Positions 8,501 to 14,257 of a stretch of 21,148 bases of DNA are shown piece by piece (position 1 is the first letter of the stretch; each line of letters opens with the position of its first letter). Source of the stretch: a virus. Made by a program: the position numbers and the translations under genes. Under the pieces are notes generated by a model. It searched no databases and had not been told where the DNA came from. It was given only the letters and a program-made list of their open reading frames with translations. The stretch lies in IMG/VR virus record IMGVR_UViG_3300013093_003307, positions 1-21,148 of that record; one strand, 5' to 3'.

Positions 8501-8950
8501 CCACTCATAAACTCCAAACTGTGTGTTGCCTGTATCTAACCAATATGTTCCATTGACTGGTAGACCAGTTGGAACAGATGCGCTAGCTGATAACTGGCTT
8601 AGATCGATATTAGCTCTAACAACATATGCTAGGTTGTTAACACCTAAACTGCTGTAGGCAGCCTGTAATCCATATTCATTTTGCTCGCCGCCGTTGATGC
8701 TGTTACCTTGGCTATCTGTAGGGAACAGAGGTGTACCAAATGTATTAACTAGATCTAGTTGACTTGAAATCGTATATACTGTACCTGCGTTAGCTGGTAT
8801 AGTTCCCTGGGCAATAACTCCGGAACTATTAATTTTGTTTGCGGCCGATGCTACGAAAAACATCGGAACCGTTCCAGGGGCAGCTGGTGTGTAAAAACTC
8901 TGGTCTATTACGCTTACTGATACGCCTGGTGAATTTAGTGTTGTTCCCAT
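5516..8950 (-). CDS. Contractile tail sheath protein, gp18-like, with very large central insert
   Basis: The sheath subunit contracts to drive the tube through the host envelope. The conserved ends are clear. Residues 1-115 carry LNSPGVSVSVID and LDLVNTFGTP. Residues 810-1144 carry YPWFAPSGVNRGAID (956-970), ALDRINVARLVAYLRRQLG (1028-1046), YLFEPND (1052-1058) and YIVVCDSSNNTPARIDRNEL (1085-1104). T4 gp18 has 659 residues; this has 1144. The excess lies at about 125-800 as repeated surface-type modules: short Gly/Trp hairpins (near 129-158, 193-216, 354-389, 600-632, 663-703) and two related beta domains (about 255-335 and 456-565) that resemble flagellin hook-IN-type folds. The start has AGGAGA seven bases upstream and a late promoter at 8983-8989. 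gp19 follows. Confidence 0.96.
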   Translation of the reverse strand: MGTTLNSPGVSVSVIDQSFYTPAAPGTVPMFFVASAANKINSSGVIAQGTIPANAGTVYTISSQLDLVNTFGTPLFPTDSQGNSINGGEQNEYGLQAAYSSLGVNNLAYVVRANIDLSQLSASASVPTGLPVNGTYWLDTGNTQFGVYEWDAVNKVFTLQTPLIIDDSNSATDTADGLTPNQSFGTLGAYAVVATSMNKGQVWYKNESNNWVIVGTNTESQFGSSISGYTFKSNSWVTSYPLVTSTGIQGLTGGSTFYINGTQITIGSTSTNSVATTINSLMPQNGVGAKVNSSGYIELYADSRADGVTTNDGQIVLSGTTSTLVALGLTAGTYAPVALTLAPHTQVPKYASLGVPSGSVYVKTTSASVGADWIIRLYNANTAVWTTVSAPIYGGTDAALVALDPVGGGGQIAVGTLFVESNFDHGKNTYNSPKEAEFRVMRRSATKPTTIVGGQSVSSFVIHRGASTVTTVYSFSIDESIPGINGYQNTSTITVATITASTGSTSTTVSGSSIVTQISAAGFAEISASINSSGYLTITHASGGDFRLTDINSTGILSTLGYTATGNNPTANLLAPGAFDSYTFKGSNWAPLVFEALTTEPTTSPTNGQLWYGSNLEDVDILYHNGTTWVGYQYAGNGYQGVDPAFPNSDPNGPIIAAVQPTKQSDGTALENGDIWINSSSSVIYGQAIYVYNGNTLTWVLQDPSDHVTPNGWVFADARWATSGQATQPSSIKSLLTSNYLDPDAPDPALYPEGTRLWNLRRSGYNVKKYEVGYINIYENNGVNPRYQNDPMEGQGNTTPYNANRWVTVSPNDYLGRGVFGRYAQRGFVVASLKSAIDTNTKARDTDTVIFNLSACPGYPEAIQNLIELNSDRGYTGFVVGDTPFRLPSDTTSLANWGTNAAGAVDNGEQGAVSYDDYMAMFYPSGYTNDNTGNPIIVPPSHMMIRTIIESDQKSYPWFAPSGVNRGAIDNATSVGYVDSAGDFITAALPQSTRDVMAQNGKINPLATLNGVGIVNYGNYTRAHTASALDRINVARLVAYLRRQLGILAQPYLFEPNDSGTRAAIQKAAESLFIELVNQRAIYDYIVVCDSSNNTPARIDRNELWLDAAIEPVKAVEFIYIPLRLLNTGAIASGNLGAGFPGSN
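6550..8580 (-). repeat. Coding region of diverged repeat modules inside the tail sheath gene
   Basis: The segment encodes about residues 125-800 of the sheath protein. Two beta modules align by eye: SVATTINSLMPQNGVGAKVN with SSGYIELYADSRADG (273-307), against SIVTQISAAGFAEISASIN with SSGYLTITHASGGDF (513-546), each then running into a 'LxxLGxTAxG' turn (ALGLTAGTY; TLGYTATGN). Each is also flanked by YTFKSNSW (229-236) or YTFKGSNW (582-589). Repetition is at the protein level; no long exact DNA repeat was seen. Boundaries are approximate. Confidence 0.7.
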
Positions 8951-8982
8951 TGTTGAATCTCCTAATTTGGATCACTTTGTTT

Positions 8983-8989
8983 TATTTAG
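8983..8989 (-). promoter_or_regulatory. T4-type late promoter (CTAAATA) for gp18
   Basis: The minus strand reads CTAAATA 32 bases before the gp18 ATG, leaving a leader with an AGGAGA ribosome-binding site at 8958-8963. It shares the TAAATA core with the other late promoters in the window. Confidence 0.6.
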
Positions 8990-9014
8990 CGATACCACAA
9001 GATTTTTTACCGTA

Positions 9015-9021
9015 TTAAATA
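9015..9021 (+). promoter_or_regulatory. Possible late promoter (TTAAATA) for the HNH-type gene
   Basis: TTAAATA lies 29 bases before the ATG at 9051 and shares the TAAATA core of the late promoters. It falls within a short palindrome at 9011-9023 (CGTATT-A-AATACG), so it might instead be a protein-binding site. Confidence 0.35.
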
Positions 9022-9050
9022 CGTTTGTAAAGGGCAACAAAAGGGCGCAT

Positions 9051-9389
9051 ATGTCGAGATTATTATGTAAAAAATGCGGAACTAGGCCAAGGGCTGTTAA
9101 CTATCACAAAGAGGGCAAGACCTATTATAGGAGTCAGTGCGACCATTGTGTTAGGGGAAGAGAAGAAGGAATCCCAAGATGGGCCAGGGCAGGATACAAG
9201 TTAAAACTGAAATGCGACAAATGCGGCTTCACTAGCAGATATTCCAAACAGTTCAATGTATATCACATAGATGGAAATTTAGATAACTGTCGCCATGCTA
9301 ATCTCAAATCAGTATGTGCCAACTGCCAGAGACTACTACTAGATGAAGGCGTCAGTTGGAGACAGGGAGATTTGGTACCAGATTTTTAA
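9051..9389 (+). CDS. HNH-type, double zinc-ribbon protein
   Basis: This is a small 112-residue protein, probably a nuclease or DNA-binding protein. Four CxxC pairs are visible: C6/C9, C30/C33, C55/C58 and C89/C92, which could form two zinc sites. Between the last two pairs, YHIDGNLDNCRHANL at residues 71-85 matches the HNH pattern, with the His-containing turn and the Asn about 10 residues later. The ATG at 9051 is preferred over an in-frame TTG at 8967, because the TTG sits inside the gp18 leader and would put 28 unrelated residues before the first zinc motif. Similar proteins lie near gp18 in marine T4-like phages (from memory). Its last 38 bases overlap the convergent dNMP kinase gene. Cleavage activity is inferred. 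Confidence 0.75.
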   Translation: MSRLLCKKCGTRPRAVNYHKEGKTYYRSQCDHCVRGREEGIPRWARAGYKLKLKCDKCGFTSRYSKQFNVYHIDGNLDNCRHANLKSVCANCQRLLLDEGVSWRQGDLVPDF

Positions 9390-10002
9390 TCTGCTGGAAA
9401 AGATCATCGATCGTGGAATCATTAATAACGATATGATCTATATTACCACCGACCCAGCTGTATTCGCTAGAGTGTACATTGTGAGCAGTTAATCGATTTT
9501 TACTTAACGCCCAATCCAAATTTCCATTAGGTCCAGCATTATAGTGTTCAGCATCTATAAACCATTCAGGATCGGCGCCTCTCTTTATTCGTACCACGAT
9601 GCCACCACTGTTGTGTATAGCAGTTATCTCGTTAGGAAATCTAACATCGCTGATCACTATGTCATCAGTAGTTTTGCGCATCTTATTTTCTAGGCTAGCT
9701 ATCCACATGTCGTTATGGAATCCGTTGCGGATAACGTCTGTGCCCCAATACTGCAGGACCCAACGGGGAGTCAGCGTAGGCATATTCAATCTCTCAGCCC
9801 ACCATGGATCTACCTGTTCTCGCCATTCGCGACCTTCTTTGGTCCTGCCTTCTAGTAATGTTCGGTCCCAACCGAATACCGCGGCTACAGCATCTTTGAG
9901 TGTGCTGGCGAAACTGTCTCGTCTAAATCCGTGGAAGTTAACTAAGTAATCTGCGGCTGTATCTTTACCGCTGCCTATTAAACCAACAAAGCCTATAATC
10001 AT
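9352..10002 (-). CDS. Deoxynucleoside monophosphate kinase (T4 gp1-like)
   Basis: The enzyme phosphorylates dNMPs to dNDPs to feed phage DNA synthesis in the cytoplasm. The ATP-binding P-loop is GLIGSGKDT at residues 7-15. Other family features are QYWGTDVIR at 84-92, VISDVRFPNE at 116-125 and HSSEYSW at 177-183. The 216-residue length is near that of T4 gp1 (241). The start has an AGGAGA ribosome-binding site four bases upstream. A possible late-type element (TATAAACA, 10016-10023) precedes it, but readthrough from gp13, 45 bases upstream, is equally possible. Its 3' end overlaps the convergent HNH-type gene by 38 bases. Confidence 0.93.
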   Translation of the reverse strand: MIIGFVGLIGSGKDTAADYLVNFHGFRRDSFASTLKDAVAAVFGWDRTLLEGRTKEGREWREQVDPWWAERLNMPTLTPRWVLQYWGTDVIRNGFHNDMWIASLENKMRKTTDDIVISDVRFPNEITAIHNSGGIVVRIKRGADPEWFIDAEHYNAGPNGNLDWALSKNRLTAHNVHSSEYSWVGGNIDHIVINDSTIDDLFQQIKNLVPNLPVSN

Positions 10003-10015
10003 AGTGTCTCCTGCT

Positions 10016-10023
10016 TGTTTATA
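10016..10023 (-). promoter_or_regulatory. Weak late-promoter candidate (TATAAACA)
   Basis: The minus strand reads TATAAACA, one mismatch to T4 TATAAATA, 13 bases before the ATG of the dNMP kinase gene. It breaks the TAAATA core shared by the other candidates, so it is marginal. Confidence 0.3.
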
Positions 10024-10047
10024 GTTTATTACATTTAGATGTAGAGA

Positions 10048-10884
10048 TCAACCCCTGGTAAACCACATTGGTGTTTGATTATCGTGATTATTAATCAATT
10101 CAAGTTCTAGTTTTTCGATTAGTTCTCTACCCTCAGTTTTGAGGGCCTGTCCATTTAACTGTGTTCCGCCTTGTGGACTAGCGATAGTGGCGAATTTTTC
10201 ACGTGCTTCACCTAGCATGATCTTACATAGTGCTAGAGTATAATCTTTTAACCATATCCCTGAATAGGTATCTGTATATAGTTGGAAATCTGGACGTTGA
10301 TTATACATCCATAATAAGACACTTTCTTGTCCTCTTGGACGCTGTGTGATGCGTAGCTTTTTAGTTACAGAGTTAAAATCAAACAGGATATAACTACCAA
10401 ATAACTTACCTACTTCTTTCTGATAACTAGCGAACATATAGTAGGTAGCGATACCTCCCATGTTGCTGGTACTAAGCAAATAGGTATTGCTGTAGGCTAG
10501 ATTAAATGGCTCAAATAATGATCCGCCATCACCACCGCCTGTCCTTGAGCCGATGCTACGTCGGAATATCTCACGGACGCTTTGGACTTCTCTAGGTAAT
10601 ACATATTCGTTCTGATCGATCTCTAAGGTCAAGAATCCAAAACTTTCTTCTACAGCATTACTACTGCGCTGACGATACTTGGCCAATGCTTTATCTATAG
10701 CTGTATTGTAATGTGCGGGATCGAGCTCAACGTCAACCATTCCATAACCTAACATGGTTCTAACATATTCGACAACATCTTGGCGTGACACTTCAAGCTG
10801 TTTTAGATACGCCTCGTAATCCGGAGTTATGGGATTAGTAGGAGGATACGCAGGATTAGGTGGGTAATTGTTGTATTGGGCCAT
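10048..10884 (-). CDS. Neck / head-completion protein, gp13-like
   Basis: T4 gp13 and gp14 form the neck that closes the filled head and receives the tail. Of 278 residues, the first 25 are Pro/Asn/Tyr-rich. A helical domain follows at 30-75 (SRQDVVEYVRTMLGYGMVDV, then LDPAHYNTAIDKALAKYRQR), like the 'LG.p.v.vel.d.q...ai..al..y' opening of head-completion proteins. A beta-rich domain follows at 80-215. T4 gp13 has 309 residues. The link to gp13 also rests on the divergent partner being gp14-like with gp15 next. The ATG has no ribosome-binding site; a late promoter heptamer ends five bases before it. Identification is moderate, since gp13 proteins are very divergent. Confidence 0.65.
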   Translation of the reverse strand: MAQYNNYPPNPAYPPTNPITPDYEAYLKQLEVSRQDVVEYVRTMLGYGMVDVELDPAHYNTAIDKALAKYRQRSSNAVEESFGFLTLEIDQNEYVLPREVQSVREIFRRSIGSRTGGGDGGSLFEPFNLAYSNTYLLSTSNMGGIATYYMFASYQKEVGKLFGSYILFDFNSVTKKLRITQRPRGQESVLLWMYNQRPDFQLYTDTYSGIWLKDYTLALCKIMLGEAREKFATIASPQGGTQLNGQALKTEGRELIEKLELELINNHDNQTPMWFTRG

Positions 10885-10889
10885 ACTGT

Positions 10890-10896
10890 TATTTAC
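10890..10896 (-). promoter_or_regulatory. T4-type late promoter (GTAAATA) for gp13
   Basis: The minus strand reads GTAAATA, then five bases, then the ATG of the gp13-like gene at 10884. It lies back to back with the plus-strand late promoter for gp14, separated by one base. Confidence 0.6.
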
Positions 10897-10897
10897 C

Positions 10898-10905
10898 TAT
10901 AAATA
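10898..10905 (+). promoter_or_regulatory. T4-type late promoter (TATAAATA, perfect consensus) for gp14
   Basis: An exact match to the T4 late promoter element lies seven bases before the ATG of gp14. With a T4-like start site about six bases downstream, transcription would begin at or next to the start codon. The whole gap between gp13 and gp14 is 28 bases and holds both divergent promoters. Confidence 0.8.
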
Positions 10906-10912
10906 TACTACT

Positions 10913-12127
10913 ATGCCACGCCTAAGTTTATATAAACCAGAAAAAGGTCCGGATTTCAGATTCCTAGACCGTGTTATCAACGAACAATTCCAAGTAGGAG
11001 GCACAGATGTTTTCGTGCACAAATATCTAGGACCAGTAAACCCGCAAGAAGGCGAGAGTAGCCCTGCGATACCTAACAACGGAAACTATATTTCTGAACT
11101 AGGAATACAAGATCTGTTATTCATGGAAAACAGAGATAGGAAATATGAACCTGATGTTTATCAGATGCGTGTCATCTATACGATGCAGGATATAGATTTC
11201 AATCTCAGCCAGTTTGGATTATTCTTACAAAATGATAATATCATGGTGACTTTCCATCTAAGGACCACCTATGATGCACTGGGACGCAAAATAATGGCAG
11301 GAGATGTATTAGAACTACCTCATCTAAAAGACGAATACGCACTCGACGATAGCACAGTGGCTTTAAAAAGATTTTATGTAATAACTGATGTAACGAGAAC
11401 TGCATCAGGATTTAGCCAAACGTGGTACCCGCACCTGCTGAGAGCTAAATGCCAACCACTAGTTGATAGCCAAGAATTTAAAGAGATACTTGATTCCCCT
11501 TCAGGAGATGGTAATAAGACCCTACGAGATGTACTCAGTACCTACAATACCAATATACAGGTCAATGAAGCTATCATACAACAGGCTGAACTAGATGTTC
11601 CATTAAGTGGATACGATAACACCGCCTATTATGTTATACCACTTAATGCTAATGGATTATCTGGATCAGTAGATGTCACAACAGGCGTTGATGTTAGCAG
11701 TGATAACAATGCCCTCGATGCCAGTTTCGTATTAAGTTCCAGTCCGGAAGGAAAAAATACTCAATATCAAGGATACTTGACCAATGGTGCTATCCCGCCA
11801 AATGGTGCTCCTATCACCATGGGAATAACGTATCCTACAGATCCCGTGGTAGGACAATACTGCCTAAGGATAGATTATGTACCAAACGTCATGTATAAAT
11901 GGGACGGACACTACTGGGTATTTGTTGAAAGTAGCGTAAGGATGACCCTGGATAACTTCGGAGCCAACGATGTAGCCCCAGGCACATTGAATGCTGGAAA
12001 AGCTATCAATCAAACACAGCTCGGTACATTCGTTAATAATACCAATACCGTCACTGTCGGTAATGTAACTATGCCGCAAAGACAAGCATTGAGTAAAGCA
12101 CTAAGACCGAAAGCAGATAAATTATGA
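10913..12127 (+). CDS. Neck protein, gp14-like, with C-terminal extension
   Basis: gp14 completes the neck together with gp13. The protein has 404 residues; T4 gp14 has 256. Residues 1-180 carry the core: FMENRDRKYEPDVYQMRVIY (70-89), FNLSQFGLFLQNDNIMVTFH (96-115), then RKIMAGDVLELPH (125-137) and FYVITDVTRTASGFSQTWYP (154-173). This follows the T4 gp14 order 'FSNFGMQ...EGDLIYFP...'. The rest is an extension containing a Gly/Trp module (VMYKWDGHYW, 326-335) like those in gp15 and gp18. The ATG at 10913 follows a perfect late promoter; an in-frame TTG at 10868 would overlap gp13 and is rejected. Its stop overlaps the gp15 ATG (ATGA). Function is inferred from order plus pattern memory. Confidence 0.75.
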   Translation: MPRLSLYKPEKGPDFRFLDRVINEQFQVGGTDVFVHKYLGPVNPQEGESSPAIPNNGNYISELGIQDLLFMENRDRKYEPDVYQMRVIYTMQDIDFNLSQFGLFLQNDNIMVTFHLRTTYDALGRKIMAGDVLELPHLKDEYALDDSTVALKRFYVITDVTRTASGFSQTWYPHLLRAKCQPLVDSQEFKEILDSPSGDGNKTLRDVLSTYNTNIQVNEAIIQQAELDVPLSGYDNTAYYVIPLNANGLSGSVDVTTGVDVSSDNNALDASFVLSSSPEGKNTQYQGYLTNGAIPPNGAPITMGITYPTDPVVGQYCLRIDYVPNVMYKWDGHYWVFVESSVRMTLDNFGANDVAPGTLNAGKAINQTQLGTFVNNTNTVTVGNVTMPQRQALSKALRPKADKL

Positions 12128-13506
12128 GCCAGTTTTTTTATGATGGACAGGTAAGGAGATTCCTTACACAGTTTATACGTGTCATGAGTAACTTTAGTTA
12201 CAAAGATGCTAGGGGTAATCTTACACAGGTACCGGTACGGTATGGTGACATGAGTCGACAGGTAGCACAGATTATTAGTAAAAATAGCGAGAATGTCATC
12301 CAAAGTGCTCCGTTTATATCTTGTTATATTAAGGATCTACAGTTTGATCGAGATAGGATGCAGGATCCTAGTTTCGTAGAATCTGTGCAGATAAGAGAAA
12401 GAGGTACGAATGCCGATGGATCACAATACGTAAACACACAGGGTCAAAACTATACGGTACAGCGCATGATGCCTACACCCTATAAGGTGACCTTTAATGC
12501 CGATATATGGGTAACTAACACTGAACAAAAACTACAACTATGGGAACAGATAGCTGTGTTGTTCAATCCTGCTTTAGAGATACAGAGTTCTGACAACTAT
12601 ATCGATTGGACCAGTTTAAGTTATCTAGAGATAAGCAGTATGGTTTGGGAGAGTCGAAGTATTCCCCAAGGATTAGAAAGTGATATCAGTGTGTGTAGCA
12701 TAAGTTTTAATAGTCCTATATGGATCACCCCTCCTGCTAAGATACTGCAGATGGGCATCATCACCAAGATCATAGCCAATATCTATGCCGAGCCAACAGG
12801 AACATTAGAAAATGCACCTTATTCTACATACCAAGGTTTAACTGATCTCTTCGAAGGACAGACTCCTACCGCTAGGACCGCCATAACTCCTGGAAATTTC
12901 GATCTATTGGTATTAGATGGAGTAGCGAGCCTTATACCATATAAGGATGATCAGTTGTATAACAGTTTGACCAGCACATCATCAGTGCATTCAGTCCAGT
13001 GGCAGACGCTATTGGATTTATATCCTGGAGAATTTACAGCAGGATTGAGCCAACTTAGATTGAATACTCCGTCAGGGACACAGATCATCGCTTATGTCTC
13101 TTTGAATCCTTTAAACGATTTTAACCTAAATCTAAACTTTGATCAAGATACTATTCCTTCTAATACCATAATCGACGGTAGAGGTACTATTGATGCCATC
13201 GTAGATCCTACCACACTAAATCCAGGAATCACTAAGCCTAATACAAGATATCTAATATTAGAAGATATTCCCTCTGATGCCAAGGCATGGAAGAATCTCA
13301 ATGGTTCACAGTTCATAGCCCACGCTAATGATATAATAACAACTAATGGAACGACATGGAGTGTTATTTTCAATTCCGCAGAAGTTACTTCAACTACCTA
13401 TATAACTAATACATATACAGGGATACAATACAAATGGGATGGTACGCAATGGACCAAATCTTTTGAAGGTGTGTATGATAGAGGTAACTGGAGTTTAATA
13501 TTATAA
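12124..13506 (+). CDS. Tail sheath stabiliser / tail completion protein, gp15-like
   Basis: T4 gp15 caps the finished tail and docks it to the neck. Residues 1-205 match its layout: FFYDGQVRRFLTQFIRVMSN (4-23), VPVRYGDMSRQVAQII (36-51), then PTPYKVTFNADIWVTNTEQK (117-136) and ISFNSPIWITPPAK (193-206), paralleling T4 'YFYNSSFRRY...VPITYAS...SPIKMIYELSIFTRYED...GWMYPP'. The protein has 460 residues against 272 in T4. The extra half has two Gly/Trp modules: NGTTWSVIFNS (408-418) and GIQYKWDGTQWTKSF (433-447). A near-identical ending is familiar from marine T4-like phage gp15 (from memory). The start overlaps the gp14 stop, and the Nudix gene begins at the next base after the stop. Confidence 0.85.
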   Translation: MSQFFYDGQVRRFLTQFIRVMSNFSYKDARGNLTQVPVRYGDMSRQVAQIISKNSENVIQSAPFISCYIKDLQFDRDRMQDPSFVESVQIRERGTNADGSQYVNTQGQNYTVQRMMPTPYKVTFNADIWVTNTEQKLQLWEQIAVLFNPALEIQSSDNYIDWTSLSYLEISSMVWESRSIPQGLESDISVCSISFNSPIWITPPAKILQMGIITKIIANIYAEPTGTLENAPYSTYQGLTDLFEGQTPTARTAITPGNFDLLVLDGVASLIPYKDDQLYNSLTSTSSVHSVQWQTLLDLYPGEFTAGLSQLRLNTPSGTQIIAYVSLNPLNDFNLNLNFDQDTIPSNTIIDGRGTIDAIVDPTTLNPGITKPNTRYLILEDIPSDAKAWKNLNGSQFIAHANDIITTNGTTWSVIFNSAEVTSTTYITNTYTGIQYKWDGTQWTKSFEGVYDRGNWSLIL

Positions 13507-13929
13507 ATGCAGATAGTTTGCAGTGGCGGTTTATTCTTAACTAAAGATACTAAAAGATTTTTATTCTTGCTAAGGACTCAAGGAAAGACAGCAGGAACAT
13601 GGGGCCTTGTGGGCGGAAAGAAAGAACCACAGGACCATACGCCCTATGATGCTCTTAAAAGAGAAATAGAAGAAGAAGTAGGCAAAACTCCGGTCATAAA
13701 AAAAATAGTTCCTTTAGAACTATTCACTAGTAACGACCAACAGTTTCAATATAATACCTACGTTTTGATCGTAGAAAAAGAATTTATCCCGACGCTCAAT
13801 GATGAGCATTCGGGATATGCTTGGTGTGACCTTAACGCATGGCCTAAGCCATTACACCAGGGTGTTAAAACCAGCCTCAATAATCGATCTATAAAAACTA
13901 AGATCGAACTATTGCTAGAGTTGATTTAA
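13507..13929 (+). CDS. Nudix hydrolase
   Basis: Nudix enzymes hydrolyse nucleoside diphosphates linked to another group, for example damaged dNTPs or sugar nucleotides. The 140-residue length is typical. The Nudix helix is REIEEEVG at residues 57-64, fed by VGGKKEPQDHTPYDALK at 40-56. Compared with the usual GG-x2-E-x-GE-x5-A-x2-RE spacing there is one extra residue before the helix, and the GE dipeptide reads QD. The catalytic REx2EExG residues are intact. Other fold features are the GGLFLTK first strand and FQYNTYVLIVE. The ATG directly follows the gp15 TAA, so it should be translated from the gp14-gp15 late transcript. Its end overlaps the convergent 100-aa gene by four bases. Substrate is unknown. 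Confidence 0.88.
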   Translation: MQIVCSGGLFLTKDTKRFLFLLRTQGKTAGTWGLVGGKKEPQDHTPYDALKREIEEEVGKTPVIKKIVPLELFTSNDQQFQYNTYVLIVEKEFIPTLNDEHSGYAWCDLNAWPKPLHQGVKTSLNNRSIKTKIELLLELI

Positions 13930-14228
13930 CCGCCTAGTATCGCTGTAATACGAGTAGCTAGATCAGCATCAGTCCATGTTCCACGAACTGCTAGATAAGC
14001 ATCACCTTCCCATACTGTAATCGTGCGTTGGATCTGTGGATCTGAGCTCAATAGTACAGTAGCTTCTACTGATTGTGGGCGTCCTGGACCAAAAAATCCA
14101 CCAGGTTGTGTTGGATCATAGTTCCAACCAAAGTTTTCACGTACTTCTAGTACAGTGACTTGATTTGAAGTTACTGCTGGGATAGCAGGTGTTACTTCAA
14201 CGGCATTTTGTAATGTGATTTGTGACAT
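13926..14228 (-). CDS. Small phage protein of unknown function, 100 aa
   Basis: I do not recognise the family. Residues 1-24 are Val/Ala/Pro-rich (MSQITLQNAVEVTPAIPAV). A Gly/Pro-rich centre follows (NYDPTQPGGFFGPGRPQ, about 36-52). The last half looks like four or five beta strands and a helix (VEATVLLSS, RTITVWEGDAYLAV, DADLATRITAIL). It has no signal peptide, membrane segment or cysteine. It has its own late promoter (14250-14257) and an AGGAGA ribosome-binding site five bases before the ATG, so it is probably a late, possibly structural, protein although it directly follows the glycan-enzyme operon. It converges on the Nudix gene with a four-base overlap. Confidence 0.75.
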   Translation of the reverse strand: MSQITLQNAVEVTPAIPAVTSNQVTVLEVRENFGWNYDPTQPGGFFGPGRPQSVEATVLLSSDPQIQRTITVWEGDAYLAVRGTWTDADLATRITAILGG

Positions 14229-14249
14229 CTAAGTCTCCTTTTATAATAG

Positions 14250-14257
14250 TATTTATT
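14250..14257 (-). promoter_or_regulatory. T4-type late promoter (AATAAATA)
   Basis: The minus strand reads AATAAATA followed by CTATT, 21 bases before the ATG of the 100-aa gene. It overlaps the last two bases of the upstream kinase gene, so it makes the 100-aa gene a separate late unit. Confidence 0.65.

Noticed and set aside
8967-9050. TTG start 28 codons upstream for the HNH-type gene
   Set aside because: It lies in the gp18 leader and promoter region and adds residues without any family feature; ATG at 9051 begins just before the first CxxC.
10868-10912. TTG start for the gp14-like gene
   Set aside because: It overlaps the gp13 coding start and the late promoter; ATG at 10913 directly follows a perfect TATAAATA.
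13498-13508. TATAAATG before the Nudix gene as a late promoter
   Set aside because: It contains the gp15 stop and Nudix start codons, lacks the final A of TAAATA and would leave no upstream leader; co-transcription with gp15 explains expression.
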